Shown here: positions 7,254 through 14,840 of the stretch, in pieces | Position numbering within the stretch: position 1 is the first letter of the stretch | Layout: each line of letters starts with the position of its first letter | Source: Planctomycetota bacterium | Lineage (GTDB): Bacteria > Planctomycetota > Planctomycetia > Pirellulales > Pirellulaceae | Length of the DNA stretch: 16,894 bases | Assembly: GCA_029259935.1 (NCBI GenBank) | Contig: JAJDEH010000369.1 | Span: forward strand, 1 to 16,894 | Direction of reading: 5' to 3' | Notes under the pieces: model-generated | The model's database searches: none | Told to the model about the DNA's origin: nothing | What the model saw: only the letters and a program-made list of their open reading frames with translations | Translations under genes and position numbers: made by a program

Positions 7254-8498
7254 CTAGCGGCCAAAGAACCAACGTGAAGCAGGTTTCGACTCCGAAACCG
7301 TACCGGTGACGATCGCGATGGCCGAGTCCTCCCCTGCCGTAGCAGTTGGTTTGTCCTCGGCAGGTTGTGGCGTGGGAGTAAGAGCTGCCGCAATTGGTAG
7401 GACTGGCTGTTGCTCCCCTGCACCGAACAAAGGCCGCATGACTATGTCGGACAGGCTGTCACGCACAGTATCGCGGGAAAGTCCGTGGCCGTTATCACTA
7501 TCACTGGTCATGAGCCCTTTCCGGACATCTTCAACCTTCCTCCAAATGCTGGCGGACAATGGAGCTGCGTCGAACTGGTGCTGGCATAACTCGGCACAGG
7601 TCGTAAACCAGGCACGCTTCTGCACCTCAACAAAGCCAGACGCGGTGGCCAACAAATCGGCCACACGGTCGCTCTCCGACGGATTGGTGCGGTTGCCGGC
7701 GACCAACAAGAGACGGAATCCAGGACGCGGATTTGTTGCCCCGTGCCGGTGGTACAAATCCGTGAGAAACTCTTGTCCACTAGACGAAGTTGCCCATGCT
7801 TCATAGCGGGCAAACTTCGCCTCGATTTGCCGCATCGACATGTTTCCCATGTCGAGTTCCACGAACGAACAGATCATTCCTTGATCACGCACGCGGTGAA
7901 CGAACATGGCATCCGGTTCCAGTCGAGTCGCTTTGCCACTAACAGAACAGATCAGTCCATCGTTGGACGGCAGCGAGCGCCGCTCGATCTGCAACAGGTC
8001 GAGATTGTCTCGAGCCTGAATCGTCTGCCAGACAGCGACGCCGAACTCCGTGATTAGCAACTCGTGCAGCACATGTTCGCCGCTGTGACCCTCGGAGCGC
8101 GAGCGGTCGACGCGGATGAGTTGCCCCGGCTTGCTCTGCCGTTCCAACTCGGCCCGCAATCGACTGGCTCCCGTTTTCGTCACGAAATAGATCTTCGGCC
8201 ACAGCGGACTCGTGTTACGAGTCTCGACTAGGCCCAGGAAGCCCAGAGACTCCATCTCGGCGAGATGGCGGCGAGTGGTGCGATCGGTCTTGAGTATCGA
8301 CGCAAAGCGACGCTGAATCTGGCTGGCCACAGCGAGCCGGTTTCGATAGACGAAGCCCAAGATCGCTGGAAAGTGTGGCCGGTCCTTGGCGTTGGTAATC
8401 TTGACCGGCTTATGCGTATGCATCGGCTCCAGCAGTTTCGGCAACTCCCACGGGGTCAGTGGGCGTTTGGATCGATTCTTGGTTGTTGATGTTGACAT
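7254..8498 (-). CDS. Replication-relaxation (Replic_Relax) family protein
   Basis: The 414-aa protein has an N-terminal winged-helix-like region (about 45-115, ending WPKIYFVTKTGASRL). A PD-(D/E)xK-like core follows: EHVLHELLITEF (141-152), EPDAMF with D196, FVELDMG with E214 and D216, then K228 and Y232 in the K(F)ARY motif. This layout is typical of the Replic_Relax family, linked with relaxation of plasmid and integrative-element DNA. The C-terminal 90 residues are low-complexity and Pro/Thr/Ala-rich, without a recognised domain. An AGGAGA ribosome-binding site sits 8 nt before the ATG, supporting the start. It lies about 400 bp from the tRNA-fragment border, as expected for an element maintenance gene. 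Whether it keeps nuclease activity cannot be told from sequence alone. Confidence 0.82.
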   Translation of the reverse strand: MSTSTTKNRSKRPLTPWELPKLLEPMHTHKPVKITNAKDRPHFPAILGFVYRNRLAVASQIQRRFASILKTDRTTRRHLAEMESLGFLGLVETRNTSPLWPKIYFVTKTGASRLRAELERQSKPGQLIRVDRSRSEGHSGEHVLHELLITEFGVAVWQTIQARDNLDLLQIERRSLPSNDGLICSVSGKATRLEPDAMFVHRVRDQGMICSFVELDMGNMSMRQIEAKFARYEAWATSSSGQEFLTDLYHRHGATNPRPGFRLLLVAGNRTNPSESDRVADLLATASGFVEVQKRAWFTTCAELCQHQFDAAPLSASIWRKVEDVRKGLMTSDSDNGHGLSRDTVRDSLSDIVMRPLFGAGEQQPVLPIAAALTPTPQPAEDKPTATAGEDSAIAIVTGTVSESKPASRWFFGR

Positions 8499-8519
8499 TG
8501 AAGCGTTCTCCTAGAGCTA

Positions 8520-8557
8520 GGTGCCACTTTGTAAAAGTGGATATAAGTCGTGGCACC
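8520..8557. repeat. Compound inverted repeat upstream of the Replic_Relax gene
   Basis: GGTGCCAC (8520-8527) is repeated inverted as GTGGCACC (8550-8557). A competing perfect 7-bp hairpin shares its left arm: CCACTTT (8524-8530), loop GTA, AAAGTGG (8534-8540). The site lies 21 nt before the Replic_Relax start codon, overlapping the likely leader or promoter, so an operator for autoregulation or a leader structure is plausible. It could also be a dispersed palindromic repeat. Confidence 0.5.
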
Positions 8558-8604
8558 GGAATTTATGAAACAGCGGAAAAATAAGGATGAAATGAATGAG
8601 AAAA

Positions 8605-8625
8605 TGGCCACGCGGTGGCCACGCG
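8605..8625. repeat. Short direct repeat, TGGCCACGCG twice
   Basis: TGGCCACGCG occurs at 8605-8614 and 8616-8625, one base apart, each with a TGGCCA palindrome. It lies in the gene-free stretch between the Replic_Relax gene and the tRNA fragment (8558-8889), which otherwise holds no supportable ORF. Function unknown. Confidence 0.55.
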
Positions 8626-8783
8626 AAAAAGAGGCGGATCGCGGCATCGAGGTCGAATGAGGCTCGCCCCGTGATGCCGAGGCGGCGTGGCGTGAGATGC
8701 GATCGAAATCGCTGTGAGCCGAAAGAGAGAGATGCTAGAGTAACCGGAGGTGCGGACGCATGCCCGCCACGGCGGCGCACGCG

Positions 8784-8847
8784 GTTGCACCTTTCGTTGC
8801 ACCTTTCCTGTGCGTTTTGCACCATTTGGTGCGATGTGTGCGTTTTG
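8784..8847. repeat. TTGCACC repeat cluster beside the attachment site
   Basis: A 12-bp unit GTTGCACCTTTC is repeated in tandem (8784-8795 and 8796-8807). A third TTGCACC is at 8817-8823, with a near-inverted copy GGTGCGA at 8828-8834 and another GGTGCGG at 8749-8755. TGTGCGTTTTG also occurs twice (8810-8820, 8837-8847). The cluster ends about 40 bp from the tRNA fragment. This is the expected place for arm-type sites of a tyrosine recombinase or excisionase, or for iterons of an element-encoded replication protein. Confidence 0.55.
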
Positions 8848-8889
8848 GAAGTGGTTACTGGAGAAGAAGTTACGCGGAGACTGACAGGC

Positions 8890-8931
8890 CTTACAAGGCG
8901 GATGTCGTGGGTTCAAGTCCCCCATCGCCCA
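8890..8931 (+). pseudogene. 3' tRNA fragment (probably tRNA-Val, anticodon TAC): attachment-site remnant
   Basis: The fragment reads as an anticodon loop CTTACAA (8890-8896), anticodon-stem 3' arm GGCGG (8897-8901), variable loop (8902-8906), T arm GTGGG-TTCAAGT-CCCCC (8907-8923, with one U-C mismatch), acceptor 3' strand ATCGCCC (8924-8930) and discriminator A (8931), with no CCA encoded. Upstream bases do not supply the matching CCGCC arm, a D arm or the acceptor 5' strand GGGCGAT, so it is not a working tRNA. Identity that starts at the anticodon loop and runs to the 3' end is a common crossover region for tRNA-targeting integrases. The isotype is inferred from TAC and the acceptor sequence. 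Confidence 0.72.
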
Positions 8932-8941
8932 CTCACCATTG

Positions 8942-8985
8942 CCCCTTCGAAACAAGGTTTCATCTTTGTTTTCAAGGGGTTCTTT
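8942..8985 (+). terminator. Terminator-like hairpin just after the tRNA fragment
   Basis: CCCCTT (8942-8947) pairs with AAGGGG (8974-8979). After one mismatch, an inner stem of about 6 pairs continues, and the T-rich TTCTTT (8980-8985) follows. It begins 11 nt after the tRNA discriminator base, where the terminator of the original tRNA gene would sit, which supports the chromosome lying to the right. Confidence 0.5.
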
Positions 8986-9269
8986 GTTGCGCTCGTTGTC
9001 GGAGTCGACGCCCTCATCAACACGGCGGACCGTGCCCGATTGGTCCAATACGCTTGCCAGTGTGAGGGAAAGTTACAAGTGGCCCGCGGGCGGGTCAAGG
9101 TCAGCTCAAACCGGTCGGCCACGGCGATCTCGCGAATTCGGGATCGCGAGAAATCATGACGCTCGCGGATTAACCAAAGCGGGTCCTGGAAAAGCAGGAG
9201 GGTGACCGTAACCTCGGATAGAGTCCTACCTTGAGGTTCATGCCTGGATTCAGAGCCAAATTCGTTGAT
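8986..9269. other. Gene-free spacer between island border and kinase gene
   Basis: With the terminator-like hairpin before it, this makes about 340 bp without a supportable gene. It holds one perfect 8-bp hairpin, TCTCGCGA (9128-9135) with TCGCGAGA (9144-9151) and an 8-nt loop, about 120 bp beyond the kinase stop. It could end the kinase transcript, although no T-run follows on the minus strand. Nothing else was recognised. Confidence 0.4.
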
Positions 9270-11558
9270 TCAAACGGTTTTCGAAAGGCTGGTGAACGTA
9301 TCGGTGCGCATGCCAAAGCTATCGCTGGGCGCGACCGCTTTCAGCAGCGCTTCGATGTCGCGCTGAATGATCCGACATAAGGAAAAGGCGAACAGCGAAC
9401 CTAGGAAGCTCAGCACCGACAGCACGATCATGGCCGGCGTGTTCTGAGATTTGGTAACCAGACTGCTAATCAGTAGGACAAGAATTCCGATGACCGGAAT
9501 TCCACCCGCGCCATACAGGTACCATGATGAATAGGAACTCAATCGTTCCAAAGCATGTTCATCTTCGACGCCCGGATTCGCCTGGTGAAGTTGCATCGGA
9601 TAAAACACGCGTACACACAGAAACGTAACCAAGAAAAATGGATAAGTCGCGCCGACCAGTCCGCAAATCGCCAGCGAGGCGGAGAAATGAGCATACCAAC
9701 TGGCGTGCAGATCTCCCCTCAATAGGTTCAACGTCGTGGGGTAGGCAATGCCGGCGATCAGCCACACGACGATACCAATGACCGCGGCCCAGTGGCCCAG
9801 CGCCAACGTCCGTTGCCGCACCCACGCCGCATGTTCGCTGTCGTTGGCTTTTGGTTGGAGCACTTGCTTGGCAATCGGATTGATCATGTACAGGGCGATC
9901 GCGATCCCTAGCGGATAAAAGATGGAGTTGATGACCCCCACGATAATGTCAAACTGCCAGACCATCTCCTCCAAGTGTTCTCGAATTGCCTCCCGGTTGT
10001 AAATGTAATTGAAGGCACCGGCGAAAATATTGGGAAGCAACGCGGCAAGCAGCAAATAGAGCCGGGGGCGGCGGCGAATAATATCGCGCCATCCCTTTCG
10101 CGGTCGCAGCAGCCGTTGAGTTCGCGGTTGCAAAATGAGCGAGAATTCGCGAGCGAGACTTTCGCCCGTGGGATAGCGGTCGTCGCGATCGGGCGCGAGG
10201 CACTCCAACAACACACGCTGCAGTTCCCTGACGGTGGAATCATCGTGAGCTGGCTGCTGAATTTCGTCGAGGCCGTCCAATCGCCGCTGCGTCATTTGTT
10301 CCAGCGTCGCGATCCAGCCGGCGGATAGTTGCTCGTCTTGAAACGGCCGCTCGCCGTGTAGCAGTTCCCACAACATGACCGCCAGGGAATAGAGATCGCT
10401 ACGGCCGTCCAGTTCATCGGCTTGGCGAAGATGCCCCGGGTTGCAGGCCTCCAATTGTTCGGGCGACATATAAGCCAGGCTGCCCCCGAAGTACGCGGCC
10501 GGCGTGGCACCCTCGACGTTCGAACTGAAGCTGATGTTAAAATCCGCCAGCTTGGGCGCGCCATCGGCGGCGAGCAGTACGTTGGCCGGTTTGATGTCGC
10601 GATGCAAGACGCCCCGATTGTGGGCGTAGTCCAACGCCGAGGCCAGTTGGGCTCCCAGGCGGCAGATCACCTCGGGCCAGGGCATGCTCGACAGGCGGCG
10701 GCGTGTCGACGATTCCGATAAGACTTGCCCGCTGCGTTCCGCTTCTTCTTCGGCGGCCTCGGCCACGAGTCTCCCGCTTCGTTCCGACATCGGCAACCGG
10801 CTGGCCCGGTCGACAACCGACTGCAATGTCCCGCCCGCCACGTATTGCATGTAGAGCAACCGCAGTTTTCGATCAGGCAATTGCCGTTGGTCGTAAACTC
10901 GCACGATGTGCGGGTGGTCGAGTTGTGCCAGGGTCTGCGGTTCGCTGCCTTGATCGGCGGAAATCTTGAGGGCGACCAGGCGCTGCATCGACTCTTGCCG
11001 GGCCAGAAAGACGCTGGCGAAGGCACCCTTTCCCAGACGCAACAGCAGATTGAAATCGTCCAATTTTTCGCCGGGCTCGATGTCATCACCGGGACGAACG
11101 GTGGAAAACAACGCGGTGCTGACGTCGGGCGACTCCATCGGCAGCAGCCGCTCGAGTTCCTCGGTGTTGTCGGGAAAGCGGGCGAAGTACTCCGTCGGCT
11201 GGACGGCCTCGCCCGCCGTTCGCCGCACATGGTATTCTTCGTAAATCAGGTCGCAGGGAAACTTGCCATCCAGGCACAATTCCGGGTTCTCCTTGGCGTA
11301 ATCTTCCAAACGCAGCAGCGTGACCTCCTGCTGCGTGCGATACTCGAGATCGACCTTAATCAGCTCGATGAGCACCACGCGCCGCAACTCGTCCGCCGTC
11401 GTGGGGAGATGGTCGGAGATCGACGGGGGCGCGCCGGTAGCCTCCCAGGTCTCAATGAATCGCTCGAGATGCTGTGCCAGCACGTCCCAGGATTGTGTTG
11501 CTTCGTCGAGGGGAAGACCCATGAATTGCCAGCTTCTGATGAATGTTCGTGTCTCCAC
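9270..11558 (-). CDS. Membrane-anchored Hanks-type Ser/Thr protein kinase with six probable C-terminal membrane spans
   Basis: The 762-aa protein has an N-terminal helical region (1-160) of the type found before planctomycete kinase domains, then a kinase domain (about 168-475). It shows the glycine loop GKGAFASV (176-183), K198 in ALK, HRD at 319-321 with K323 and N326, and SPEQ (365-368). The DFG motif reads DFN (339-341). A charged insert lies at about 251-292. Six hydrophobic segments follow (about 497-520, 536-560, 590-610, 626-650, 680-702, 708-730), so the kinase domain should face the cytoplasm. It is divergent from an ECF sigma-factor gene 137 bp away; ECF/kinase pairs are a known planctomycete arrangement, so the kinase probably senses a membrane signal and controls that sigma factor. 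The start used is GTG at 11558; ATG at 11522 is a real alternative. Confidence 0.93.
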   Translation of the reverse strand: METRTFIRSWQFMGLPLDEATQSWDVLAQHLERFIETWEATGAPPSISDHLPTTADELRRVVLIELIKVDLEYRTQQEVTLLRLEDYAKENPELCLDGKFPCDLIYEEYHVRRTAGEAVQPTEYFARFPDNTEELERLLPMESPDVSTALFSTVRPGDDIEPGEKLDDFNLLLRLGKGAFASVFLARQESMQRLVALKISADQGSEPQTLAQLDHPHIVRVYDQRQLPDRKLRLLYMQYVAGGTLQSVVDRASRLPMSERSGRLVAEAAEEEAERSGQVLSESSTRRRLSSMPWPEVICRLGAQLASALDYAHNRGVLHRDIKPANVLLAADGAPKLADFNISFSSNVEGATPAAYFGGSLAYMSPEQLEACNPGHLRQADELDGRSDLYSLAVMLWELLHGERPFQDEQLSAGWIATLEQMTQRRLDGLDEIQQPAHDDSTVRELQRVLLECLAPDRDDRYPTGESLAREFSLILQPRTQRLLRPRKGWRDIIRRRPRLYLLLAALLPNIFAGAFNYIYNREAIREHLEEMVWQFDIIVGVINSIFYPLGIAIALYMINPIAKQVLQPKANDSEHAAWVRQRTLALGHWAAVIGIVVWLIAGIAYPTTLNLLRGDLHASWYAHFSASLAICGLVGATYPFFLVTFLCVRVFYPMQLHQANPGVEDEHALERLSSYSSWYLYGAGGIPVIGILVLLISSLVTKSQNTPAMIVLSVLSFLGSLFAFSLCRIIQRDIEALLKAVAPSDSFGMRTDTFTSLSKTV

Positions 11559-11695
11559 CCATTGTTATACGCGACAGGGGATTTTTGAACCGGGAGAAAT
11601 GAACTACGATAAGGTGTCGGCAATTGGCCGGTGGCCGACCTCGCCAGAGTAGTGGTCGGGTGGCGTAAAGAACTACGATTCGGTGCTAGGTTTCC
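11559..11695. promoter_or_regulatory. Divergent kinase/ECF sigma promoter region with 16-nt direct repeats
   Basis: GAACTACGATnnGGTG occurs twice in the same orientation, at 11601-11616 and 11670-11685, 69 bp apart, with only the two n positions differing. GAAC at the left of each unit resembles the AAC-type -35 element of ECF promoters, so autoregulation is possible, but the second copy lies only 10 bp before the ECF start codon, too close for a normal leader. TATAAC on the minus strand near 11565-11570 could be a -10 element for the kinase; if so, the downstream ATG at 11522 is the likelier kinase start. Confidence 0.5.
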
Positions 11696-12307
11696 ATGAG
11701 TACCTCCGCTAACGAAGATCTGATCGCACGTATCCGAGCCGGTGATGGCGATGCGCTGGCGGACTATATCAACCAGTTCCGTCCGCAACTGATGGCCTAC
11801 ATCGAACGGCAACTGGGCTCGGCGCTCCGGCGTAAAGTAGAAGCGGAAGATATTTTTCAAGAGGCTAGTGCTGATGCCGTCCGTTCGCTGGCGGATGTCG
11901 ACCTAGAGCAGCGGGAGCCGTTTTCGTGGCTGTGCCAAATCTGCGAGCGGCGAATTATTGACGCTCATCGCCATTATTTCGGCGCTCAAAAACGCGACGC
12001 TGGACGAGAAGTGCCCTTGGGTTCGCCTGGCGGAGATTCTCAGAATGCGGGGCTGATCAACATGTTGGTAAACAGCATGACGACGCCTAGCCAGGCTTTT
12101 TCACGTAACGCCCGCGAACTCAGGCTACTGGGCGCGTTGGAGCAATTGCCCGACGATCAGCAGGAAGCAATTCGCCTTCGATACATCGAGAACCTGCCCT
12201 CGAAACAAATTGCCGAAAAACTTGGCAAGTCGGATGCGGCGACACGCGTGATGCTGACTCGTTCGCTGAAAAAACTCGAGTCACTGCTCGGTTCCGAGTC
12301 GAGCTAG
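11696..12307 (+). CDS. ECF-family RNA polymerase sigma factor
   Basis: The 203-aa protein has region 2 at about 10-90, including the DIFQEA motif typical of sigma-70 region 2.1-2.2 and the PFSWLCQICERRIIDAHR segment (2.3-2.4). A linker of about 40 residues follows, then region 4 at about 140-200 with LPDDQQEAIRLRY and the helix-turn-helix LPSKQIAEKLGKSDAATRVML. Region 3 is absent, as in ECF factors. There is no anti-sigma gene nearby; the divergent membrane kinase probably takes that role, as in planctomycete kinase-linked ECF groups. Its own promoter region carries a repeated GAACTACGAT element. The ATG is supported by a modest AGG spaced 5-6 nt before it. Confidence 0.93.
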   Translation: MSTSANEDLIARIRAGDGDALADYINQFRPQLMAYIERQLGSALRRKVEAEDIFQEASADAVRSLADVDLEQREPFSWLCQICERRIIDAHRHYFGAQKRDAGREVPLGSPGGDSQNAGLINMLVNSMTTPSQAFSRNARELRLLGALEQLPDDQQEAIRLRYIENLPSKQIAEKLGKSDAATRVMLTRSLKKLESLLGSESS

Positions 12308-13400
12308 ATTGAAGCACTCAAGCCAGATGTGCACGCGAAGACGTCCTTGAAATTCGCGGCTTTCGTTTCCGAGTGTTTTCCGCAAGTTCGCTGCGGAAAT
12401 CTGCAATGCTGGAAGCAGCTTGCCGAGCGCGCAAAAAAAAGGCCCCCGGAATCGGTCGAGTCCCAGGGGGGCGAAGGACTCTAACAATGTTCCGGGAGCG
12501 ATTGGACGGTTTATGAATTGAGCATCCTGCCCAACTCACCGTACGGGATTCGCCAAGTTACCGCGCGAGTTTACAAAGCGGTCGTCAGCATCCATGCCGA
12601 CGATTACGCTTCGCGGTCCGCAGAGACATCCTCATTTCTGGGGACGCTCCAGATGCAGACTCATCCACGTGGCAGCTTCGCTCTCGACGCGTGAGCCGCC
12701 GGTTGGCGAACTCGTATGACGTCGATGAGGCGGGAGGATATGGAATTGCGAGCCGAGGGTCAATAGTGTTTTTCAACGAGATTCAATTGCCTCGCGTTGC
12801 CAGCAACTTCTCAGAAAATACGCTGAATCGCCGCGTGAGGAACTGTTTGCAAGGTTAGACCCCGTTGTTGGCCTTTGGGTTGCTCCGAGGAATACACTGG
12901 GCCCTGGACCATGTTTGCCGCAGTCTTCGACAAGTTTCGAGTCCTAGATTTCAGGGCGAATCGAAAAAAACACTGGCAGTGCGGTTGAACACACGAAAGT
13001 CGAGAATTTTAGGTGTTTTCTGCAAAATCGCAGGGTCGCCGTTGGAATTCCGGCCGTTTGCATAGTATGTAAATATAGACGAATAGCGATTCGATTCTGG
13101 CATCGCGAGTAAGGGGCCAGCCGCTTCTCGCAACGTCGGGGAAGAATCTTCCGGCAGCGTCTCAAGGGGGCCAACGAACTGACCGATCGGCGGTCGAGTT
13201 TCACGGGATCCCTAACTCATCACGTATTAGGGCGTTGGGGTCCGTATCCGTTGGAGATGCGAGCTAGTCGCAATGCGATGCTGGGTTGCGTGGAGTGCGT
13301 TGCCAAAGCGAAAGAGTGAAGCCCGGGCCAAGGCCCCATATGTCGCGGGCACGGATTGCATCGGTATCTATTGGACGACACCTCGGGAGCAAACGAAATC
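12308..13400. other. About 1.1 kb without a convincing gene
   Basis: Short ORFs here have no recognisable domain, no good ribosome-binding site and overlap one another on both strands. The stretch holds a minus-strand terminator-like hairpin (12433-12472) and two small hairpins near its right end: GACCG/CGGTC (13181-13185 with 13191-13195) and CCCTAA/TTAGGG (13210-13215 with 13227-13232). An AT-rich patch lies near 13060-13090. It may contain small RNAs or decayed genes. Confidence 0.45.
12433..12472 (-). terminator. Intrinsic terminator-like hairpin on the minus strand
   Basis: Read on the minus strand, a GC stem (GCCCCC with GGGGGC, continued by GGGA/UUCC) with a short loop is followed at once by eight T residues (12440-12433). 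This is a strong rho-independent terminator by appearance. It points away from the ECF gene, and no clear minus-strand gene lies upstream of it, so it may end a small RNA made from about 12500-13200. Termination of the plus-strand ECF transcript is less likely, because no T-run follows on that strand. Confidence 0.55.
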
Positions 13401-13721
13401 ATGCCCAAACGTAAAGGTTTTTCTCGAATTCAACTCACCGTGGCCGTGGCCGTCATGGTCGTTGCCCTGTTTGGCGCGACGATGACTTGCGTCGTGCTGT
13501 TTGGCGGCAAGTCAGCCAAGGAGATTGATCAGGAAAACATTACGGCGCTCAACCGAAAAGTAACCGAATACTACATGGAAACCGGCGAATGGCCGGACAA
13601 ATGGCTGGTTCGGTTGCACTCCGGCGGATACACCGAAAGGCTTCGGCACCCAACACCCTTCGGCGGTTACTATTCGTTTAACGCCAAACAAAAATCCGTC
13701 GTCAATACGTTTGTTGATTAG
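13401..13721 (+). CDS. Small pseudopilin-like protein with a non-standard prepilin motif
   Basis: With the ATG at 13401 the protein is 106 aa. KGFSRIQLTVAVAVMVVALF (residues 5-24) looks like a class III prepilin signal: G6 before F7, a hydrophobic helix to about residue 34, but Gln at mature position 5 (Q11) where Glu is usual. The rest resembles the short C-terminal domain of type II secretion GspG-like pseudopilins, with a Y-x-E-T-G-x-W-P segment and a G-Y...P-x-P-F-G-x-Y-Y-S-F ending. It has no pilus genes around it. GGGAG about 11 nt upstream supports this start over an upstream TTG at 13356. It could be an orphan minor pseudopilin, or a single-pass membrane protein that only looks like one. 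Confidence 0.65.
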   Translation: MPKRKGFSRIQLTVAVAVMVVALFGATMTCVVLFGGKSAKEIDQENITALNRKVTEYYMETGEWPDKWLVRLHSGGYTERLRHPTPFGGYYSFNAKQKSVVNTFVD

Positions 13722-13739
13722 CACGAGCCAAACTTCCCA

Positions 13740-14840
13740 TTAGCATTGTCGTGTCGGCGCGAGTTTGTCCCAATCCAACTCCACGCCATGCCCGATTGCG
13801 TCCGGCGCGACGGCATGGCCATCGACCACCTGCAGCGGGCGCTTCATGCACTCGTCCAGGCCGAATCCGTGATGCTCGAGGTACGACGCGTTAGAGACCG
13901 CGGCCAGCAGATGGACGTGCAGATCGTGGACGCCATGCGATGTAACCGGCAGGCCGTTTCGCTGGGCGAGTTCCGCGACGCGTAGCCAGGCCGTGATACC
14001 ACCGATGTTGGTGACATCGGGTTCGGGATAAGCGACGCCGCCGGCCGCGATGAGCATTTCGAATTCGCGCTCGGTGTGAAGGTTTTCGCCAGCCGCAATG
14101 GCCAAGCCGCTTTCACGCGCGATGTGGGCGTGGCCGGGGAAGTCGTCGGGAGCGATTGGTTCTTCTAGCCAATAGACGTCGTACTCCTTCAGCGCGCGGG
14201 CCGCGTCGACGGCTTGCTCGACCGACCAGGCCATGTTCGCATCGACCATGAGCGGAATGTCGTGCCCCAAATGCTCGCGCATGGCGGCGACTCGGCTGAG
14301 GTCTTCTTTTAGGTCCGCGCGTCCGACCTTCATCTTGATGGCTCGAAATCCCTGATTCATGAACGTCGCGGCTTGGGCGAGCAGTTCTTCGACGGAAAAC
14401 TGAAGGTCAATTCCGCCCGCATAAACCGGAACCTGGTTTTCCTTACCGCCCAGCAGCCGCCACAGCGGTAGGCCCTCGCGGCGCGACTTGAGATCCCACA
14501 GCGCGATATCGACGGCCGCGATTGCAAAAGAGGCAATTCCGCCTCGGCCCACGTAATGAAGATTGCGCCACATCTGTTGCCAGATCTGGTCGATGTTTGC
14601 CGAATCGACGCCGACGAGAAGTGGCGTCAGATCCGCGCTAATGACTTCCCGCACGGCGAGCCCGCCGTGACCGACCGTGTAGGTGTATCCCAGCCCTTCC
14701 GTGCCGTCCGTATCTCGTAGCTGTACGGTAATAAGTTGGAAATGCGAAATGCGGCCGTGCGTCGAATCGGAAAGCGTACGGGGCAACGGAATGCGATAGC
14801 AGGCCGCATCGACCGACGCGATTTTCGGGGAGCTGTTCAT
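13740..14840 (-). CDS. Enolase-superfamily protein, mandelate racemase / acid-sugar dehydratase type
   Basis: Using ATG at 14840 (MNSSPKI) the protein has 366 residues, the normal family length. The barrel shows the KxK base motif (K169, K171), metal ligands D200, E226 and E252 with N202, the D275 region PEPDVTNIGG, and H302 in SHG, which would act as the second acid/base. The N-terminal capping domain is at about 1-125. This set fits the mandelate racemase subgroup, which includes galactarate, talarate and other sugar-acid dehydratases; the substrate cannot be named. A longer reading frame back to TTG at 14954 adds 38 residues without family likeness and would cover the operator. It is divergent from a GntR/FCD regulator, which probably controls it in response to a sugar acid. 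Confidence 0.9.
   Translation of the reverse strand: MNSSPKIASVDAACYRIPLPRTLSDSTHGRISHFQLITVQLRDTDGTEGLGYTYTVGHGGLAVREVISADLTPLLVGVDSANIDQIWQQMWRNLHYVGRGGIASFAIAAVDIALWDLKSRREGLPLWRLLGGKENQVPVYAGGIDLQFSVEELLAQAATFMNQGFRAIKMKVGRADLKEDLSRVAAMREHLGHDIPLMVDANMAWSVEQAVDAARALKEYDVYWLEEPIAPDDFPGHAHIARESGLAIAAGENLHTEREFEMLIAAGGVAYPEPDVTNIGGITAWLRVAELAQRNGLPVTSHGVHDLHVHLLAAVSNASYLEHHGFGLDECMKRPLQVVDGHAVAPDAIGHGVELDWDKLAPTRQC

Larger units (their letters stand above)
1..8931. mobile_element. Right part of a tRNA-integrated genomic island (left end outside window)
   Basis: The right border is a 42-nt 3' tRNA fragment (8890-8931) with no matching 5' half. A site-specific recombinase that uses the 3' half of a tRNA gene restores the tRNA at one end and leaves a 3' duplicate at the other; for a plus-strand tRNA the duplicate is at the far right, so the element lies to the left. 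The content agrees: a Replic_Relax-family gene beside the border, short direct repeats next to it, and a conflict-system operon. No integrase is seen; it would be expected near the intact tRNA beyond the left edge. The extent is inferred and the border is the only end seen. Confidence 0.5.

Noticed and set aside
8563..9048. Minus-strand ORF of 161 codons containing MGDLNPRHPPCK
   Set aside because: That peptide is the reverse translation of a tRNA 3' half (8890-8931). The ORF runs through the tRNA fragment and repeats and has no domain; it is a known kind of false gene.
12585..12776. 63-codon minus-strand ORF
   Set aside because: It has no ribosome-binding site, is Arg/Ser-rich without a domain, and overlaps no conserved signal; kept only as part of the gene-free stretch.
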